Assembly (NCBI GenBank): GCA_015488485.1
Contig: WFNR01000099.1
Coordinates: 1 to 64,000 of the forward strand
Direction: 5' to 3'
Source of the DNA: Cyclobacteriaceae bacterium
Lineage (GTDB): Bacteria > Bacteroidota > Bacteroidia > Cytophagales > Cyclobacteriaceae
Length of the DNA: 64,000 nt
Below the pieces are notes generated by a model. That model saw only the letters and a list, made by a program, of their open reading frames with translations. It searched no databases and was not told the DNA's origin. The position numbers and the translations under genes were made by a program. Shown in pieces: positions 44,069 through 52,951 of this stretch; position 1 is the first letter of the stretch; each line of letters starts with the position of its first letter.

Positions 44069-44641
44069 TTGGGCGAGCGAGAAAAAACCAGTTTTTTTAT
44101 CAGAAATTTATTGCGCGGGTTGGCCTGGCTGCTGGTGCTGGTGGGTTTGTTTATTCTATTTAATCACTATGTGGATGTAGAATCGTCAGAGTTTTTGCAT
44201 GCTATCGGCAACCGCCCCGGGCCGGTTTTCACCATTTATTTTTTATCCGAAATAATTATCGGCATCATACCCCCGGAGATGTTCATGGTGTGGTCGCTAA
44301 AGTTTGCCGAAGGGCGCAATTACATAATGGATGTGGCCTTGCTGGCGGTGATCTCCTATGCTGCCGGTGTAGCCACCTACTTTTTTGGGCGCTATTTTCA
44401 TCATACCCTTATCTACCGCTATCTGCGCAGGTACTATCTGCGTAAGCTGGAGGACAAATTCTACCGTTTCGGGGGTTTTTTGTTGTTTGTAGCAGCCGTT
44501 ACGCCATTACCTTATTCGGGCGTATGTATGCTTATGGGGTCGGTGCACTACCCGAAATCAAAATTTTTTCTTATTACCCTTAGTCGTTTCTTGCGTTTTG
44601 CCGTCTATGGCTACATTATGTGGCGTGCCAGCCTGCTGTAA
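44069..44641 (+). CDS. VTT/DedA-like (SNARE-associated) membrane protein
   Basis: A 190-residue protein with TTG start and about five hydrophobic segments. The VTT core shows GVATYFFGRYFHHTL near 110, a charged stretch (LEDKFYRFGG) and AAVTPLPYSGVCMLMGSVHY near 150, the region of the reentrant loop and conserved Pro/Gly. DedA/VTT proteins include flippases for undecaprenyl phosphate and scramblases. It ends 5 bases before the convergent cysteine desulfurase stop. Confidence 0.8.
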   Translation: MGEREKTSFFIRNLLRGLAWLLVLVGLFILFNHYVDVESSEFLHAIGNRPGPVFTIYFLSEIIIGIIPPEMFMVWSLKFAEGRNYIMDVALLAVISYAAGVATYFFGRYFHHTLIYRYLRRYYLRKLEDKFYRFGGFLLFVAAVTPLPYSGVCMLMGSVHYPKSKFFLITLSRFLRFAVYGYIMWRASLL

Positions 44642-44646
44642 GGGGG

Positions 44647-45771
44647 CTATTGATAGAGAGCCGCCAGCTTGCTTACTACCGTATCTATTTCTTCGAGGCT
44701 GTTGTATCTACTGAATGAGAAGCGGATTACGGCCTGGTCTTCCGGCACTTTCAGGGCGGCCATCACATGCGAGGGTTCCTGCGCTCCGCTGGCGCAGGCG
44801 CTGCCTGCCGATACCGCTATGCCGGCCATGTCGAGCTTAAACAGCAGCATATCGTTGGCCGGATGGGGCGGCAAGCTCACACTCAGAATATGACAAGCAC
44901 TGGCTTCCGGTAGTGATGAGGTGCCGTTGGTTTTGATACCTGGGATAACCTTTTGCAGTTCGTTTAGCAAATGGGCTTTCAGTCGGCTTATATGCGCTTT
45001 ATCAGTCTGCATATTGTCATGGCAGGTCTGTAGGGCGGTCGCCATGCCAGCAATAGCTGCCGGATTTTCCGTGCCCGGTCGCAGGCTGCGTTCCTGGCTG
45101 CCACCATGCAGCAATGGTTGCAGTTTAATGTCCTGTCGCAGGTAAAGAAAGCCCGCTCCCTTGGGGCCGTGAAGCTTGTGGGCACTGGCTGCCAGGCCGG
45201 CCAGGTGCCACTTTTGGGGTGATAAGACATAATGGCCGGCAGTTTGTACAGCATCGGTGAAAAACAAAGCATTATGCTGCTGGCATATTGCCCCTACTTC
45301 CTCAATGGGCAGCAGATTGCCGGTTTCGTTGTTGGCATGCATCAGGGCTACCAGGGTTCCGGGTTGGTCTGCCAGCCATTCCTCCAACCGGGTCAGATCG
45401 GGCTGGCCGAGGGCATTGTGTGGCAGCCAGCGTACACTGGTGCCGGTGGTTTGTTCCAGGTATTGCAGTGTTTTGAGCACAGCCGGATGCTCCAGTGGAG
45501 AGCTGATAATGACCGGCACCTGATGTGCCATACCCTGTAAGAAAAGGTTAATGGCCTCGGTGCCTCCCGAAGTGAAAATAATTTCGGTGGCTTTTACTCC
45601 CAGCAAGGCGGCTATCTGCTTGCGAGCCTGCTCGATACCGCTGCGTGCCTTGCGGCCGGTAGCATGTGTGGATGAAGGGTTGCCATAAATATCTTCCAAA
45701 TAGGGCAGCATGGCGGCCCGGGCTTCCGGTGCCAATGGCGTGGTGGCGGCATTGTCAAGGTAGATCTGCAT
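44647..45771 (-). CDS. Cysteine desulfurase (NifS/IscS family)
   Basis: A 374-residue PLP enzyme that mobilises sulfur from cysteine. It has the N-terminal YLDNAATTPLAPEA, the PLP Lys in ASAHKLHGPKGAGFLY near 202, GTENPAAIAGM and the active Cys in SAGSACASGAQ near 325. The short loop around the Cys fits group I (IscS/NifS) enzymes. No iscU or other Fe-S gene is near. It is separated from glmM by 7 bases and probably cotranscribed with it. Confidence 0.95.
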   Translation of the reverse strand: MQIYLDNAATTPLAPEARAAMLPYLEDIYGNPSSTHATGRKARSGIEQARKQIAALLGVKATEIIFTSGGTEAINLFLQGMAHQVPVIISSPLEHPAVLKTLQYLEQTTGTSVRWLPHNALGQPDLTRLEEWLADQPGTLVALMHANNETGNLLPIEEVGAICQQHNALFFTDAVQTAGHYVLSPQKWHLAGLAASAHKLHGPKGAGFLYLRQDIKLQPLLHGGSQERSLRPGTENPAAIAGMATALQTCHDNMQTDKAHISRLKAHLLNELQKVIPGIKTNGTSSLPEASACHILSVSLPPHPANDMLLFKLDMAGIAVSAGSACASGAQEPSHVMAALKVPEDQAVIRFSFSRYNSLEEIDTVVSKLAALYQ

Positions 45772-45778
45772 GGCAGGC

Positions 45779-47164
45779 CTATTTACCGGCAGTTAGTTCT
45801 TGTATCTGGCTTATCGCTTTGTCGGCCAGGTCGTGGGCGGCTTGCTCTGAGGCAGCTTCTGTATAAACGCGTATAATCGGCTCGGTATTGGATTTGCGTA
45901 GGTGTATCCACCCGTCAGCCAGGTCAATTTTCAGTCCGTCAATCGTATTGCGTTGCGCATGGGCATAAAGAGTTGCCATTTGTTGCAGGATGGCATCCAC
46001 ATCTATAGCGGGGGTCAGAGCTATTTTTTTCTTGGCCATAAAATAGGCCGGATAGGTGGCACGCAGGTCGGAGGCTGTGGTTTGTTGCCTGGCCAAATGG
46101 CTCAGAAACAGGGCAATGCCTACCAGTGCATCGCGGCCGTAGTGCAGGGCCGGAAAGATAATGCCGCCATTGCCCTCTCCGCCAATCACCGCCTGGGTGG
46201 CTTTCATCTTTTCTACCACGTTTACCTCACCTACGGCAGCCGCCTGGTATTGCCCCCCGTACTTTTCGGTGATGTCGCGCAGAGCGCGGGTAGAAGACAG
46301 GTTCGACACTGTATTGCCCGGTTGTCTGCTCAACAGGTAGTCGGCCACTGCCACCAGGGTATATTCTTCGCCAAACATGCTGCCGTCCTCGCAGATCAAG
46401 GCCAGGCGGTCCACATCGGGGTCCACCACTATGCCCAGATCGCATTTTTCGCTTACTACAGTCCGGCTTATTTCACCGAGATTTTCAGGCAAAGGCTCCG
46501 GATTGTGGGCGAACCGGCCGTTGGGTTCGCAGTTTATCTTCACAATATTTTCAATACCCAATGCCTGAAGCAGGGCCGGTACAGCTATACCACCGGACGA
46601 ATTGACGGCATCTACGGCTATGGTGAACCCGGCCTGGCGGATAGCCTCGGTATCTACTTCCGGCAAGGCCAGGATGGCCTCGATATGCCTTTGCAGAGCT
46701 TCGTTATCTTGTTGAATCCGCCCCAATTCATTTACAGTGGCATATTTCAGTTTGCTATCGGCCAATGACAATATAGTTGCACCGTCCTGGGCAGATACAA
46801 ACTCTCCTTTATCATTGAGTAATTTCAGGGCATTCCACTCTACCGGATTATGGCTGGCTGTGATGATGATACCTCCGGCCGCCTGATGATGGGGTACTGC
46901 CATTTCTACGGTAGGGGTTGTGGACAGCCCCAGGTCAATGATGTCCATACCCATGGCGGTGACGGCACCTTTTACCAGTTGGGTTACCATTTCGCCTGAG
47001 GGTCGTGCATCTCGACCGATAACCAGCCGGTTGCTGGATGCATGTTCACGCGCCCAGCGGGTAAAGGCAGAGCTAAACTTAATAATATCGGGAGGGGTAA
47101 GGGCCTGGCCTGGCGTGCCGCCAATGGTGCCGCGAATCCCGGAGATGGATTTGATCAGTGTCAC
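45779..47164 (-). CDS. glmM: Phosphoglucosamine mutase (GlmM-type)
   Basis: A 461-residue alpha-D-phosphohexomutase. The phosphoserine loop reads IITASHNPVEWNALKLL near residue 100 and the metal site is VVDPDVDRLAL near 240. The sugar-binding GGEGNGGIIFPALHYGRD is near 325, and the phosphate-binding RKSNTEPIIRVYTEA near 425. It converts glucosamine-6-P to glucosamine-1-P, feeding UDP-GlcNAc for peptidoglycan and LPS. Phosphomannomutase activity is possible in the same family. It lies between the NqrM-like and desulfurase genes. Confidence 0.9.
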   Translation of the reverse strand: MTLIKSISGIRGTIGGTPGQALTPPDIIKFSSAFTRWAREHASSNRLVIGRDARPSGEMVTQLVKGAVTAMGMDIIDLGLSTTPTVEMAVPHHQAAGGIIITASHNPVEWNALKLLNDKGEFVSAQDGATILSLADSKLKYATVNELGRIQQDNEALQRHIEAILALPEVDTEAIRQAGFTIAVDAVNSSGGIAVPALLQALGIENIVKINCEPNGRFAHNPEPLPENLGEISRTVVSEKCDLGIVVDPDVDRLALICEDGSMFGEEYTLVAVADYLLSRQPGNTVSNLSSTRALRDITEKYGGQYQAAAVGEVNVVEKMKATQAVIGGEGNGGIIFPALHYGRDALVGIALFLSHLARQQTTASDLRATYPAYFMAKKKIALTPAIDVDAILQQMATLYAHAQRNTIDGLKIDLADGWIHLRKSNTEPIIRVYTEAASEQAAHDLADKAISQIQELTAGK

Positions 47165-47194
47165 GAAAGGTTAGGGTTTGGTAAGCAGATGATA

Positions 47195-47428
47195 TTACTT
47201 GAATTGGTCAAGCACTTTTAGTACTTCCGAAGAGTTTTCTTCTTCCTGCTCTCTTTTGCACTCCCCATTGCCACCACAGGCGCCCGAACAAGTGATGCCC
47301 AGCTTAACCAGGTGCGGGTTTTGCGAGGCACAGGTGCCCTTGAATTCACCGCCTTTCTTAAACAGTAAACGTACCGACATTAACAAAAAGAAAGCAGCAA
47401 TAAATCCGATGGTGATGAGGGTGGTCAT
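47195..47428 (-). CDS. NqrM-like small cysteine-rich membrane protein
   Basis: A 77-residue protein starting at ATG 47428, with one N-terminal helix (about 3-23) and Cys33, Cys47, Cys51 and Cys57 (motifs GTCASQNP and CSGACGGNGEC). It then has an acidic tail. The helix plus Cys-rich knuckle resembles NqrM, the factor that delivers Fe to Na+-NQR/RNF. It is shorter and diverged, and no nqr or rnf genes are in the window. It is first in a minus-strand unit with glmM and the cysteine desulfurase, whose product could in principle supply sulfur. Confidence 0.65.
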   Translation of the reverse strand: MTTLITIGFIAAFFLLMSVRLLFKKGGEFKGTCASQNPHLVKLGITCSGACGGNGECKREQEEENSSEVLKVLDQFK

Positions 47429-47435
47429 AATTATA

Positions 47436-47443
47436 TACCTTTG
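47436..47443 (+). promoter_or_regulatory. Putative -7 promoter box (TACCTTTG) for mazG
   Basis: Exact TAnnTTTG match in the divergent space between the NqrM-like gene and mazG, 48 bases before the mazG ATG. A small GTAAC/GTTAC inverted repeat follows in the leader. Confidence 0.45.
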
Positions 47444-47490
47444 TATTATCAGTAACGCAAAGTTACGCGGTGAGGTTCCCAAATCAAACT

Positions 47491-48306
47491 ATGGACAAGT
47501 ATTATTTATCCCCCTCGGAAGACCCGGAAAGAAGCAAGAAACTGGCTGCATTTGACCGCCTGCTTACTATTATGGATGAGCTGCGCACCCAATGCCCCTG
47601 GGACAAGGAGCAGACTTTCGAATCGCTGCGCTATCTTACCCTGGAAGAAGTGTATGAGCTCTCCGATGCTATTTTGGAGAAGGACTACCCGGCTTTGGAG
47701 AAGGAGTTGGGCGATCTGATGTTGCACATTGTCTTTTATGCTCGGATTGGCTGGGAGCAGCAGCTTTTTGATATAGCCTCTATTCTTACTGCCATAGCTG
47801 AAAAGCTGATTCACCGGCATCCGCATATCTATGGTGATGTTGAGGCCAACAGTGCCTCAGAGGTAAAAGACAATTGGGAAAAGATAAAGCTCAAGGAGAA
47901 AGCCAACAGCTCGGTGTTGGGTGGTGTGCCAGCCTCTTTGCCGGCCCTGGTAAAAGCTATTCGTATGCAGGAAAAAGCGGCCGGGGTGGGTTTTGACTGG
48001 AGCAAAAAAGAACAGGTGTGGCACAAGGTAGAGGAGGAGTTGGCCGAATTTAAGGCCGAAGCCGAGCGATCGGATGATAAAGACAAGCTGGAAGAAGAGT
48101 TTGGCGATGTGCTCTTCTCGTTGGTAAATTATGCCCGTTTTATCGGCCTTAATCCGGAGAATGCCCTGGAGCGCACCAATCGTAAGTTCCGGGAGCGCTT
48201 TCAATATATTGAGCAGGCAGCCCGAAAGCAGGGGCAAGACCTGCATGACATGACCCTGACAGAAATGGATAAGCTGTGGGAGCAAGCTAAAAATGAAAAG
48301 GACTAA
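47491..48306 (+). CDS. mazG: Nucleoside triphosphate pyrophosphohydrolase MazG
   Basis: A 271-residue two-domain MazG. It has the N-terminal LDRLLTIMDELR-like core (here FDRLLTIMDELRTQCPWDKEQTF, cited in part) with EEVYEL and the ExxE metal sites, plus a second copy with EEFGDVLFSLVNYAR near 205. It hydrolyses non-canonical or excess (d)NTPs to monophosphates. The start is ATG 47491 (MDKYYLSP); upstream in frame the sequence is leader. A bidirectional terminator follows. Confidence 0.95.
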   Translation: MDKYYLSPSEDPERSKKLAAFDRLLTIMDELRTQCPWDKEQTFESLRYLTLEEVYELSDAILEKDYPALEKELGDLMLHIVFYARIGWEQQLFDIASILTAIAEKLIHRHPHIYGDVEANSASEVKDNWEKIKLKEKANSSVLGGVPASLPALVKAIRMQEKAAGVGFDWSKKEQVWHKVEEELAEFKAEAERSDDKDKLEEEFGDVLFSLVNYARFIGLNPENALERTNRKFRERFQYIEQAARKQGQDLHDMTLTEMDKLWEQAKNEKD

Positions 48307-48335
48307 AAAAAAGCGCCTCAAAGGGCGCTTTTTTT
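48304..48335. terminator. Bidirectional terminator between mazG and the zinc-ribbon gene
   Basis: AAGCGCC (48311-48317) pairs with GGCGCTT (48324-48330). A run of A precedes it and a run of T follows, so it can terminate both mazG (+) and the convergent minus-strand gene. Confidence 0.9.
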
Positions 48336-48353
48336 ATCGTTAGTAATATTTTA

Positions 48354-49100
48354 TCATGCAGTAGCAGTTTCAGCCGGTTTTGATTTCAATTTGGCTACCT
48401 TAAAGGTAGTCTGTGCCTTATAATCGCAATAACTACAGATGTAGTACTTGATCAACTCTCCTTCTTCTTCATAGGTAGGCTGGGTAACAATCTCTTCTTT
48501 TACTACCCGCAGGGTGAGGTAGCCGCACTCCGGACAACGCTCGGCATGCAAGTGGCCCGAATACTTCTCGATTTTGGTGTAGCCGGTTTCCTCATCTACC
48601 CACACATCGTAGTCCACGCTGAAAACCTCTTCTTCAGCCTGCATACCTTCATCCAGATATACATCCTCTTCTTCTTCGCTCAGCAGTTTCATTGGTTTGC
48701 CGGTCTTGGGCGAAATACGCGGCTTGTAGCGTAATTGACGCAGTCGTTTTTCTACATAGAAAGGGTAGTAAAATTTCAACAGGTTATTGATGATTACTGC
48801 CAGTACAATGGCAATTGACAGGGTAGTAACCCACCTGATGATAAACCAGAAAATGCCTATTTCGGCCAGGAAAGAATTAGCCAGCAAGCTGGCCCCCACC
48901 AGCAGCAGCAAACTGCTTTGCCATAAAGCGCCAATTTCATTCTCGTTGATATAGTCGTACTTGTCTTTGTACTCTTTGAGTGAAGCAAGCTTTATGTAGT
49001 AAGCCAGCATACGTAGCACAGCCAGGCTTATGAATACATAGGCAGCTATTCTGGCCCAAAAGTTCCATTCATCGATCCACAATAATGGTGCCTCTTCCAT
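48354..49100 (-). CDS. Membrane protein with C-terminal zinc ribbon, unknown function
   Basis: A 248-residue protein with about three N-terminal transmembrane helices (14-34, 59-77 and 82-108). Next comes a basic stretch (VEKRLRQLRYKP), an acidic linker (about 140-170), then a two-knuckle zinc ribbon: Cys189 and Cys192 (RCPECGY), Cys222 and Cys225 (ICSYCDY). I do not recognise a family. The ribbon could be a nucleic-acid- or partner-binding module facing the cytoplasm. The 134 bases upstream are AT-rich with no exact TAnnTTTG box. Confidence 0.8.
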   Translation of the reverse strand: MEEAPLLWIDEWNFWARIAAYVFISLAVLRMLAYYIKLASLKEYKDKYDYINENEIGALWQSSLLLLVGASLLANSFLAEIGIFWFIIRWVTTLSIAIVLAVIINNLLKFYYPFYVEKRLRQLRYKPRISPKTGKPMKLLSEEEEDVYLDEGMQAEEEVFSVDYDVWVDEETGYTKIEKYSGHLHAERCPECGYLTLRVVKEEIVTQPTYEEEGELIKYYICSYCDYKAQTTFKVAKLKSKPAETATA

Positions 49101-49234
49101 TTTTTTATTTTTTTGGTTAGGGTTATCGGTATAATCTTATACGTACTCCAAAAATCACAAAAAAATGTGAAAAATGAAACACAGTTGTAATTAACAAATT
49201 TTTTTTGTAAAAAACAACGATTACAGCCTGCTTT

Positions 49235-50008
49235 TCAGCTTTTTACTAAGCTGATCAAAGCCATAAATGCTTCATTTAATTTATCCGGAGCCTCGTACAT
49301 ACTCATATGGGCTACACCCGGCAAGGCATAACCCAATTTTTTATTGTGCATCCCGTTCAGATGCAGCTCTATATCTGTATGCGAAATATGAGGGTCTTGT
49401 AACCCTGCTACGAACATTACCGGCTTATTTTGCCGGAAAACATCCATCCGGCCGGGGCGCTGGCGCATGGCCAGCATATAGCCGGCTACCACCTCTTTGT
49501 CCAGGCCGTGCGTCATTTGCCGCACAAGGGCCAGTTTGTCAGCCAGGCGCTGCCGGTTCTCGGGGGCAAACAGATTGGGAACAAAATTCTCGCTAAAGGC
49601 CGCCACACCATGCTGGCGGATAAAAGCTGCCGTTTTGAGGCGTTGCGCCTTTTTCTCTTCACTATCTGCCAGGGAGGTTGAGTTTATCAAACCGAAAGCG
49701 CCCACATAATCGGGGAAGTTGGCTGCCAGGGCCAGCGACACATAGCCGCCTAATGAATGCCCCAGCACCACATATTCTGTCAGGCTTATCTCCCGGGTCA
49801 GAAAATCATGGATGCTGGCGGCCACCTCCTCAATGCCAAAACCTTGCGCCAGTGGGGCGCTATTGCCAAATCCCGGTAAGTCCACCGTGATTATCCGCCC
49901 ATGTTGTGCCCATTGCGGCAGCAGGTCATCCCACAAACTTTGGTTTTCGCAAAAGCCATGTAAGAGCACTACCGGTAGCCCGGAGCCGTTTTGACGGTAG
50001 CTGATCAT
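49235..50008 (-). CDS. Alpha/beta-fold hydrolase
   Basis: A 257-residue hydrolase of the small alpha/beta family. It has the oxyanion region LLHGFCENQSLWDDL near residue 16, the nucleophile elbow GHSLGGYVSLAL near 82 and a likely catalytic His in PGVAHMSMYEAP near 235. Substrate unknown. The start overlaps the dxs stop by an ATGA junction, so it is cotranscribed with dxs. Confidence 0.88.
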   Translation of the reverse strand: MISYRQNGSGLPVVLLHGFCENQSLWDDLLPQWAQHGRIITVDLPGFGNSAPLAQGFGIEEVAASIHDFLTREISLTEYVVLGHSLGGYVSLALAANFPDYVGAFGLINSTSLADSEEKKAQRLKTAAFIRQHGVAAFSENFVPNLFAPENRQRLADKLALVRQMTHGLDKEVVAGYMLAMRQRPGRMDVFRQNKPVMFVAGLQDPHISHTDIELHLNGMHNKKLGYALPGVAHMSMYEAPDKLNEAFMALISLVKS

Positions 50009-51933
50009 TTTACGGCAGCCGGCTTAGCCTCGAGCAGGGCCAGGGCAGCCTGATAGATACCTTCCGGGTCGAAGCCGCATTGGCGATGCAGTTCAAGCTG
50101 GGTGCCGTGTTCAATTACCTCGTCAGGGATGCCGAGGCGTTTTATGCGGTTGTGATAGCCCTGGTCGGCCATGAACTCAACCACAGCGCTACCGAAACCA
50201 CCCATCAGGCAGCCGTCCTCGAGGGTGATAATGTATTTGAATTGCTTGAGTACTTCATGCAGCAACTCCTCGTCCAGCGGTTTGGCAAACCGCATATCAT
50301 ATACGGCCATGCTGATGCCCTCAGCTGCCAGGCGCTCGGCTGCCTGCAAGGCGTAGTTGCCCACATGCCCAAGCGATAAAACGGCCACATCTCGGCCTTC
50401 GCGTACCTGTCGCCCCTTGCCAATAGCCAGTTTGCGCATGGGTGTACGCCAGTTTACCATTACCCCTTCACCGCGCGGGTAGCGGATGGTAAAAGCAGTT
50501 TTCTCGCGTGGCAGCGAGGCTGTGTACATCATATTGCGCAATTCCTCTTCATTCATCGGGGCGGCCACAATCATATTCGGGATAGCCCGCATGTAAGCAA
50601 TATCATAGGCACCGTGGTGCGTAGGGCCGTCAGCTCCGGCAAAGCCGGCCCGGTCCAGGCAGAAATTAACCGGTAGGTTCTGGATACAAACGTCATGAAT
50701 CACCTGGTCGTAGGCGCGCTGCATAAAAGTACTGTAGATATTGCAGAAAGGGATGAGCCCCTGGGTAGCCAGGCCGGCCGAGAAAGTAACGGCATGTTGT
50801 TCGGCAATGCCTACGTCAAAGGCGCGGTCGGGCATGGCTTCCATCATGATATTCATTGATGAGCCCGAGGGCATGGCCGGGGTAATACCCATTATCTTGT
50901 CGTTTTGCTCGGCCAGCTCTACCAGCGTATGGCCGAAGACCTCCTGATATTTGGGTGGCTTGGGGCTGTCGGCCGGCTTTTTATGGATCTCCCCGGTTAC
51001 CTTGTCAAATTTACCTGGAGCGGCATGCCACTTGGTTTGTTCTTTTTCGGCCGGCTCAAAACCTTTGCCCTTGCGGGTCAGGCAGTGCAGTATCTTGGGG
51101 CCGGGAATGTCTTTCAGGTCGTTCAGTACAGCCACCAGATGATCCACATCGTGGCCGTCAATAGGGCCGAAATAGCGCAGGTTAAGCGACTCGAACAGAT
51201 TGCTTTGTGTAAGCAGGAAGTTTTTGATACTGCCCTCAATATTGGCAATTATCTCACGGGCGCTGGGGCCAAATTTGCTGATTTTACCCAGCAGCTTCCA
51301 GACTTCGTCTTTTACCTTGTTATAAGTGTGCGAGGTAGTGATATCGGTGAGATATTCTTTCAGCGCGCCCACATTGGGGTCGATTGACATGCAGTTGTCG
51401 TTCAGGATAATCAGCAGGTTGGTGTTGGAAACCCCGGCATGGTTCATAGCTTCAAAGGCCAGTCCTCCGGTGAGGGCGCCATCTCCTATTACCGCTATAT
51501 GCTGACGGTCCTTTTCATTTTTATAATTTGAGGCCACAGCCATGCCCAGAGCGGCAGAGATAGAGGTAGAGGAGTGTCCTACTCCAAAGGCATCGTAGGG
51601 GCTTTCGCTGCGTTTGGGGAAACCGGAAATACCCTTGTACAGCCGGTTGGTATGAAATACCCCCCTGCGGCCGGTAAGTATCTTGTGGCCGTAGGCCTGG
51701 TGCCCTACATCCCATACCAACTGATCGTAAGGCGTGTTGAAAACGTAATGCAGGGCCACGGTAAGCTCCACTACCCCCAGGCTGGAAGCGAAATGCCCGC
51801 CATATACCGATACAGTATCGATAATGTATTGGCGCAGTTCCTGCGATAATTGCGTAAGCTGGCTGCGGTCCAGTTTTTTCAGATCGTCAGGCGAGTTGAT
51901 GGTGGCCAAAAGCGGACCGGGTTGTATTTGCAT
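50005..51933 (-). CDS. dxs: 1-deoxy-D-xylulose-5-phosphate synthase
   Basis: A 642-residue thiamine diphosphate enzyme. It joins pyruvate and glyceraldehyde-3-P in the first step of the MEP isoprenoid route. Features are VWDVGHQAYGHKILTGRR near 73, IGDGALTGGLAFEAMNHAG near 148 (TPP motif), DGHDVDHLVAVLNDL near 255, the transketolase-like GIAEQHAVTFSAGLA near 365 and a C-terminal domain. It feeds undecaprenyl phosphate and menaquinone. Confidence 0.97.
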   Translation of the reverse strand: MQIQPGPLLATINSPDDLKKLDRSQLTQLSQELRQYIIDTVSVYGGHFASSLGVVELTVALHYVFNTPYDQLVWDVGHQAYGHKILTGRRGVFHTNRLYKGISGFPKRSESPYDAFGVGHSSTSISAALGMAVASNYKNEKDRQHIAVIGDGALTGGLAFEAMNHAGVSNTNLLIILNDNCMSIDPNVGALKEYLTDITTSHTYNKVKDEVWKLLGKISKFGPSAREIIANIEGSIKNFLLTQSNLFESLNLRYFGPIDGHDVDHLVAVLNDLKDIPGPKILHCLTRKGKGFEPAEKEQTKWHAAPGKFDKVTGEIHKKPADSPKPPKYQEVFGHTLVELAEQNDKIMGITPAMPSGSSMNIMMEAMPDRAFDVGIAEQHAVTFSAGLATQGLIPFCNIYSTFMQRAYDQVIHDVCIQNLPVNFCLDRAGFAGADGPTHHGAYDIAYMRAIPNMIVAAPMNEEELRNMMYTASLPREKTAFTIRYPRGEGVMVNWRTPMRKLAIGKGRQVREGRDVAVLSLGHVGNYALQAAERLAAEGISMAVYDMRFAKPLDEELLHEVLKQFKYIITLEDGCLMGGFGSAVVEFMADQGYHNRIKRLGIPDEVIEHGTQLELHRQCGFDPEGIYQAALALLEAKPAAVK

Positions 51934-51971
51934 GATAATTAACCTTTATCTGCAGATTTAAGAAATACACA

Positions 51972-51979
51972 CAAAAATA
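51972..51979 (-). promoter_or_regulatory. Putative -7 promoter box for dxs
   Basis: Reads TATTTTTG on the minus strand, matching TAnnTTTG, about 38 bases before the dxs ATG. Confidence 0.4.
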
Positions 51980-52024
51980 ACACATTTTAACGGCCAAAAA
52001 ATCAATAGCCAGCCTAATCTTGAA

Positions 52025-52032
52025 TATATTTG
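52025..52032 (+). promoter_or_regulatory. Putative -7 promoter box (TATATTTG) for scpA
   Basis: Exact TAnnTTTG match 22 bases before the scpA ATG, giving a leader of roughly 15-18 bases. Confidence 0.45.
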
Positions 52033-52053
52033 AAGACTATTTTACCGCTGGTT

Positions 52054-52806
52054 ATGACTTTTGAAATCAAACTACCGCTTTTTGAAGGGCCTTTCGACCT
52101 GTTGCTCTTTTTTATTGAGCGCGATGAACTGGATATCTATGACATTCCCATAGCCAAAATAACGGACGATTTTCTGGATTATCTGCAGCACCTGGAAGAG
52201 ATGAACATTGAGGTGGCCAGCGAGTTTATACTGGTAGCAGCCTCGCTGATGCGCATCAAAGCTAAAATGCTGCTGCCGCGCCCGCAGCTGGATGAGGAGG
52301 GCAATGAGATAGACCCGCGTGAAGAGCTGGTACGCCATCTGCTGGAGTATAAGAAATACAAATCGGTGATTGATGAGCTGAGCCGCATGGAAGCTGAGCG
52401 CCTGGCCCGGGAAAAGCGTGGCAACCTGAAACGTGAACTGCGCCTGCTGGCCGAAGGCATAGGCGTGGAAGCGGAAATGCAGGATTTGGACCTGTACAAG
52501 CTGCTCAAAGTATTTGAGCGCGTAATGCAGCGCTTTGAAGAGGAAAAAAACAAGCCGGTACATCAGGTAATACCATACCCTTATACTATTGAGGGTCAGA
52601 AAGAAAAGCTGCTGACACGTCTGCAAAGGCAGAAGCGGGTGGCTTTTCAAGAACTGATTGCCGAAGAACCCGACCGTGTGGTGGTAGTATTTAATTTTCT
52701 GGCTATTCTGGAGTTGCTGCAGAGTCAGCAGATCGGCATTGTGCTGGGCGAAGGCTACAACAATTTCTGGCTGGAACAGCCGACCGGCAAAGAAGTGGAG
52801 GCTTAA
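52054..52806 (+). CDS. scpA: Segregation and condensation protein A
   Basis: A 250-residue kleisin of the bacterial SMC-ScpAB condensin. The N-terminal signature is FEIKLPLFEGPFDLLLFFI, followed by DIYDIPIAKITDDFL and a long charged helical middle. The C-terminal winged helix ends near GIVLGEGYNNFWLEQ. The ATG at 52054 (MTFEIKLP) is chosen from the family start and the promoter position. scpB and smc are not adjacent. The stop codon lies inside the repeat at 52803-52951. Confidence 0.95.
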   Translation: MTFEIKLPLFEGPFDLLLFFIERDELDIYDIPIAKITDDFLDYLQHLEEMNIEVASEFILVAASLMRIKAKMLLPRPQLDEEGNEIDPREELVRHLLEYKKYKSVIDELSRMEAERLAREKRGNLKRELRLLAEGIGVEAEMQDLDLYKLLKVFERVMQRFEEEKNKPVHQVIPYPYTIEGQKEKLLTRLQRQKRVAFQELIAEEPDRVVVVFNFLAILELLQSQQIGIVLGEGYNNFWLEQPTGKEVEA

Positions 52807-52951
52807 TCCGGAAATTCACTTGAATTTTCCGCCTTTCAGGCCAAAGAATGCCAAAATCGATGTGTTTGACGATTTTCCCATATTTTCATCAGATGACAAT
52901 TTTGGGATAAATCCATTCCTTATGAATCTATCATGAATAAAGCGGGTTAAA
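52803..52951 (-). repeat. Dispersed repeat copy 2 (149 bp) after scpA
   Basis: On the minus strand its first 38 bases match the start of the 7218-7338 repeat (35 of 38), and its last ~24 bases match that repeat's end. Both have TTAA-CCCG-type inverted termini. The middle is longer by about 28 bases, and an internal stretch is shared (TGAAAATATG). Like copy 1 it has a short frame after AAGGA, here 26 codons. The scpA stop codon forms part of the right end. Confidence 0.7.
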
